From Sipunculus nudus (taxonomy: Eukaryota; Annelida; Sipuncula; Golfingiida; Sipunculidae): DNA of 64,000 nt. The number at the start of each line of letters is the position of its first letter. Positions within the stretch are counted from its first letter, which is position 1. A model generated the notes under the pieces. That model searched no databases. It was not told the DNA's origin and saw only the letters and a program-made list of their open reading frames with translations. The DNA lies in NCBI GenBank assembly GCA_026874595.1, contig CM049310.1, positions 33,051,558 to 33,115,557 of the forward strand. The letters run 5' to 3'. Shown in pieces: positions 61,234 to 64,000 of this stretch. Made by a program: the position numbers and the translations under genes.

Positions 61234-62113
61234 GGGAGAGCCTAATTGTACTCTCACAAATTAGCTCTAAACTGGGTTTCTATGATGAAGCAGGCAGATT
61301 ATGTTAATAGAGTTTGGAAATAGCACTGCAGGTCAGTCATAACTGGATGTATGTCAGGTCAGACTTAGGATTTTCCATAGAACTTTTGTTCAATCAGATT
61401 ACAGGAAAGTTAGGAAGTACACTTACAACTCTGATGTAATTGTGACCTACTTTGGGTCATCCAATAAGGTTTAGCTTTTATGATGAAATGCAGAAATATG
61501 GATATGTGTCTCACATGTCACATGACAGCTTTGTAACAAAACTACGTAGTGCGTGCTCAGAGACAGAGTCAAAGAGGGAGAGTCAGGGAGACTAGGCGGT
61601 TCTCTCAGAGGCAGAGAGGGCACAGACTGAAGGAGACTACCCTTCTTCTGTAACAACATGTCAACTGATCTGGAATAAAGTCAAGTGTCTAAAAACTTAG
61701 TCTTGTGTCTCTCTCCCAACCTGTGTTACACATTATAACACATGCATAAAATAGGCTGATAAAAATCATAGCATTTTCTTGAAATTATGAAAATCAGTAA
61801 AGATCTCCAAACTAATTTGAAGGAGTAATGATATCTTAAGTGGACTAAAATGAAAGCCTTGCCTAATGACCAACTCAGTTTAGGGACCACCTCAAAATAA
61901 TAACCACTTTCACGGTCCCATTCTCTTTTGCTCTTTATATAAGAACTTGCATAGACGAATACCTCGAAAAATGTGACCACTTTATTGAGGTCCCTTTGGT
62001 TTTTGTAGTTTAAAGGTTAAAATGTGTGTGTGTGTATGCATTCATGTGTGTTTGTGTGAATACTTAATAAACTTGATTGTTACCAAAACAAACACGTGTT
62101 TCATCATTAACAG
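61234..62113. other. STAT intron before exon f
   Basis: A short GTGTGTGTGTG tract near 62024 and the acceptor of exon f. No other gene. Confidence 0.5.
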
Positions 62114-62268
62114 AAAATGATGGAGCAGTATCAGAAGATCGTTCAGGACCTTGAGGCTGCAGAGAAAACCATGAAGGCCGGAGTCGACGACTGGAAGACG
62201 AAGCAGAAACTAAATCACACGGGACTGACCAAAATCCCAGAGAATGCTCTCGCACATCTCAATACTCT
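62114..62268 (+). CDS. STAT: STAT exon f (coiled-coil, W-K-x-K-Q motif)
   Basis: Acceptor CATTAACAG ends at 62113 and donor GTAAGT starts at 62269; 51 codons plus two bases. The helix KMMEQYQKIVQDLEAAEK runs into DDWKTKQKLNHTG, the hallmark STAT segment in which W-K-R/x-R/K-Q-Q is followed by a glycine turn. Next come IPENALAHLNTL, matching the LDxLQ start of the following helix. Together with exon g this is the strongest evidence for a STAT. GC content is clearly higher than in the flanking intron. Confidence 0.9.
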
Positions 62269-63375
62269 GTAAGTCTTGCATTTACTGTATAATTCTTATT
62301 AGTGTGGGTTACTGGACTACAGTTGTGATTTTTTTTGGTCATATTTATTGAGGCATTTGTTATGAAATTAGACACCAGGTGGCAGCAACATGCTTTCAGT
62401 CAGCTTTTGGCAAAAAATTCAGTGCCACCTCTCTCCACCCAACTTAATTAAGTGTATTCCTTTCCTTGAAGCTGTTTTCACATGTTTGGACACAGATACA
62501 GTAACAGACATGAATATAGTTGAAATATGATGAAATAGATAAAGTATTTTCACTTATACAAACATGGACTCAAATGGCGCCATATACAGCAGCTTCAGAA
62601 CCCTGCTTGTAAGGTTCTCTATCCAGCCCAGTATACATTTATTCCCGAAGTGACATGATTTTTCTGAAAAGCCCCCAAGGACTCTAGTTCTCAAGTAACA
62701 GTTTAACAATTTATTGCATTAATAAAGCACCAGAATAAAATGTAAAAACATGTATGATACTTAGTTATGCTGTAAAATAAAAAATTAAATTGTTATATGT
62801 AGGCACAATGAGATAATTAGAATACCAGATTGTAAAGAGGCATAAAAACTAGATAAATGTCAGATACAATGCATTAAGTGTCTTAATTGAGAACATAAAA
62901 GACAGACTTGAGCTTTGCTATCTATAAAATGTGGTAACAACTATACATAATTAAGATAGGGATATAACATCTGGTAGGCTATATTAAGTACATATAATTA
63001 ATACAATATTGTTATATAACAACACACACACTTCTTTTCCATATGACCACATATTACACATATCTATATGGCTGTTGAGATCAGAGAGCAGAGGTGTCTG
63101 TCATAGTCATTCTATACTGGTGCCTTTACTTTCTGTATATAACATATATCATAATAAATTATGTTGAATATATTATATTACATATCTATTTAGCCTAAAT
63201 AATATCTTATTAAACTTAAAATTACAATTATACTTATTATAATTGTAATTAGAGTTGATTTCCCAAAGTCATATTTTTTTTGTCCCAACGTACACACCTT
63301 GTAGTGAAAACAAAACAACAAGGATGGTGCATGTGTGTTGAGGATTTATTGATAAAATATCTTTTTATTTTCAAG
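62269..63375. other. STAT intron between exons f and g
   Basis: Very AT-rich. Holds a perfect inverted repeat at 63220-63250, listed separately. Confidence 0.55.
63220..63250. repeat. Perfect 13-bp inverted repeat, 5-nt loop
   Basis: Left arm AATTACAATTATA (63220-63232) and right arm TATAATTGTAATT (63238-63250) pair perfectly around CTTAT. AT-rich cruciform or RNA hairpin 125 bp upstream of exon g. Confidence 0.85.
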
Positions 63376-63534
63376 ATGTGGACACTGTGGAGAGCTGGTA
63401 GTGGAGGCACATCAGCAAATATGGAAGTTCAGACATGTTTGCCAGCAGCTAAACTTCCACGGTGACCCTCACAAAGATAAACCAGAAGCACTGTGGAAAC
63501 AGGTCGACAAACTCCTCGAGAAACATATCCTAAG
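63376..63534 (+). CDS. STAT: STAT exon g (last coiled-coil helix before DNA-binding domain)
   Basis: Acceptor TTTTCAAG ends at 63375 and donor GTACAC begins at 63535. Joined to two bases of exon f it encodes LCGHCGELVVEAHQQIW, then RHVCQQL, a glycine-proline turn, and a final helix ending LLEKHILR. The pattern C-x3-L-x-E-x3-Q followed by CQQL and a GxP turn is what STAT5-type proteins show at the end of the coiled coil. The next exon should begin the DNA-binding domain with the F-x-V/I-E-K-Q-P motif. It is not in the remaining 465 bp, so the gene runs out of the window. An open frame starting with ATG at 63376 in another frame is a shadow. Confidence 0.9.
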
Positions 63535-64000
63535 GTACACCAGTCAGGTCATTCATATTTATTGATATATAATGTGATGAATTATTCCATGAAGAAAAGT
63601 GTGTGATACATCCCATAATAAGACTGTACTTTAATCTTTTTTATTTGTTTAATTACTCAAAGTATTCATAAAGTATTCAGTTTAATAAAGATTTTCATTA
63701 AACATGTTGTTATGATTGATCCTGATCAAATGAAGTAAACTGATTTTACACTGCTCTTCATGTTGGTTCAGGTTGATTTATCCAGACTGTATTACATTTA
63801 GTATATTTCTGTTTGGTAAAATGTTACAGTTTAGTGAATTATTATTGAAATAATATTTTGATTCTGTGAAATAATACATTTAATGTGTATTACATTTTTG
63901 TTGAGTCTTAAACATTGTAAATTAGTCTGATTGCATATTAAAAAATTGTGTATTAGTATGTGACTGAGTACTGTTTGTGTTTTACTCATTGGTGAGGTCA
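63535..64000. other. Start of next STAT intron
   Basis: No further exon appears before the window ends, so the DNA-binding domain exons lie to the right. Confidence 0.6.

Noticed and set aside
63376-63465. Frame beginning with ATG at 63376 (MWTLWRAG)
   Set aside because: Shadow of exon g; the STAT frame is one base off and continues the spliced reading frame.

Overview
The window is eukaryotic nuclear DNA. It contains spliced exons with GT..AG introns, tRNA-derived SINEs, LINE fragments, a tyrosine-recombinase retrotransposon and a long satellite array. The repeat style (many AGGTCA-rich minisatellites, Helitron-like elements with 3' hairpins, a Ngaro-type retroelement) suggests a marine invertebrate, perhaps a mollusc or other lophotrochozoan. 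That taxonomic guess is weak.

Layout. 1-18246: a macrosatellite of fourteen nearly identical units of 1288 bp (the first 1289 bp) plus a partial fifteenth, ending in a small hairpin minisatellite. Each unit carries two CTCF-like motifs in one orientation, a full RFX X-box, nuclear-receptor half-sites and an alternating purine-pyrimidine tract. 19645-63534: seven exons on the + strand that splice in phase into 290 codons. I read them as the end of the N-terminal domain and the whole coiled-coil domain of a STAT transcription factor, closest in pattern to the STAT5/STAT92E type. The first exons of the gene must lie left of the window, and the DNA-binding, SH2 and transactivation parts right of it, so the satellite is probably intronic.

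The first STAT intron in the window (19799-47409, 27.6 kb) is filled with mobile DNA. It holds a composite Helitron-like repeat with nested SINE, MITE and LINE tail (about 23147-26041) and a decayed but structurally complete Ngaro element with split direct repeats A1-ORFs-B1-A2-B2 (31823-37266). It also holds two Helitron-like elements with large internal AGGTCA-rich tandem arrays (38698-42936 and 43504-45627) and a MITE. Later introns hold two shorter relatives of these Helitrons, two more SINEs, an RTE-like LINE fragment on the - strand, several MITE-like elements and two short copies of the second Helitron-like family.

The only host gene I can support is the STAT gene. The most unusual object is the satellite: a homogenised tandem array presenting about 28 CTCF-like and 14 RFX-like motifs next to, and probably inside, a STAT gene.
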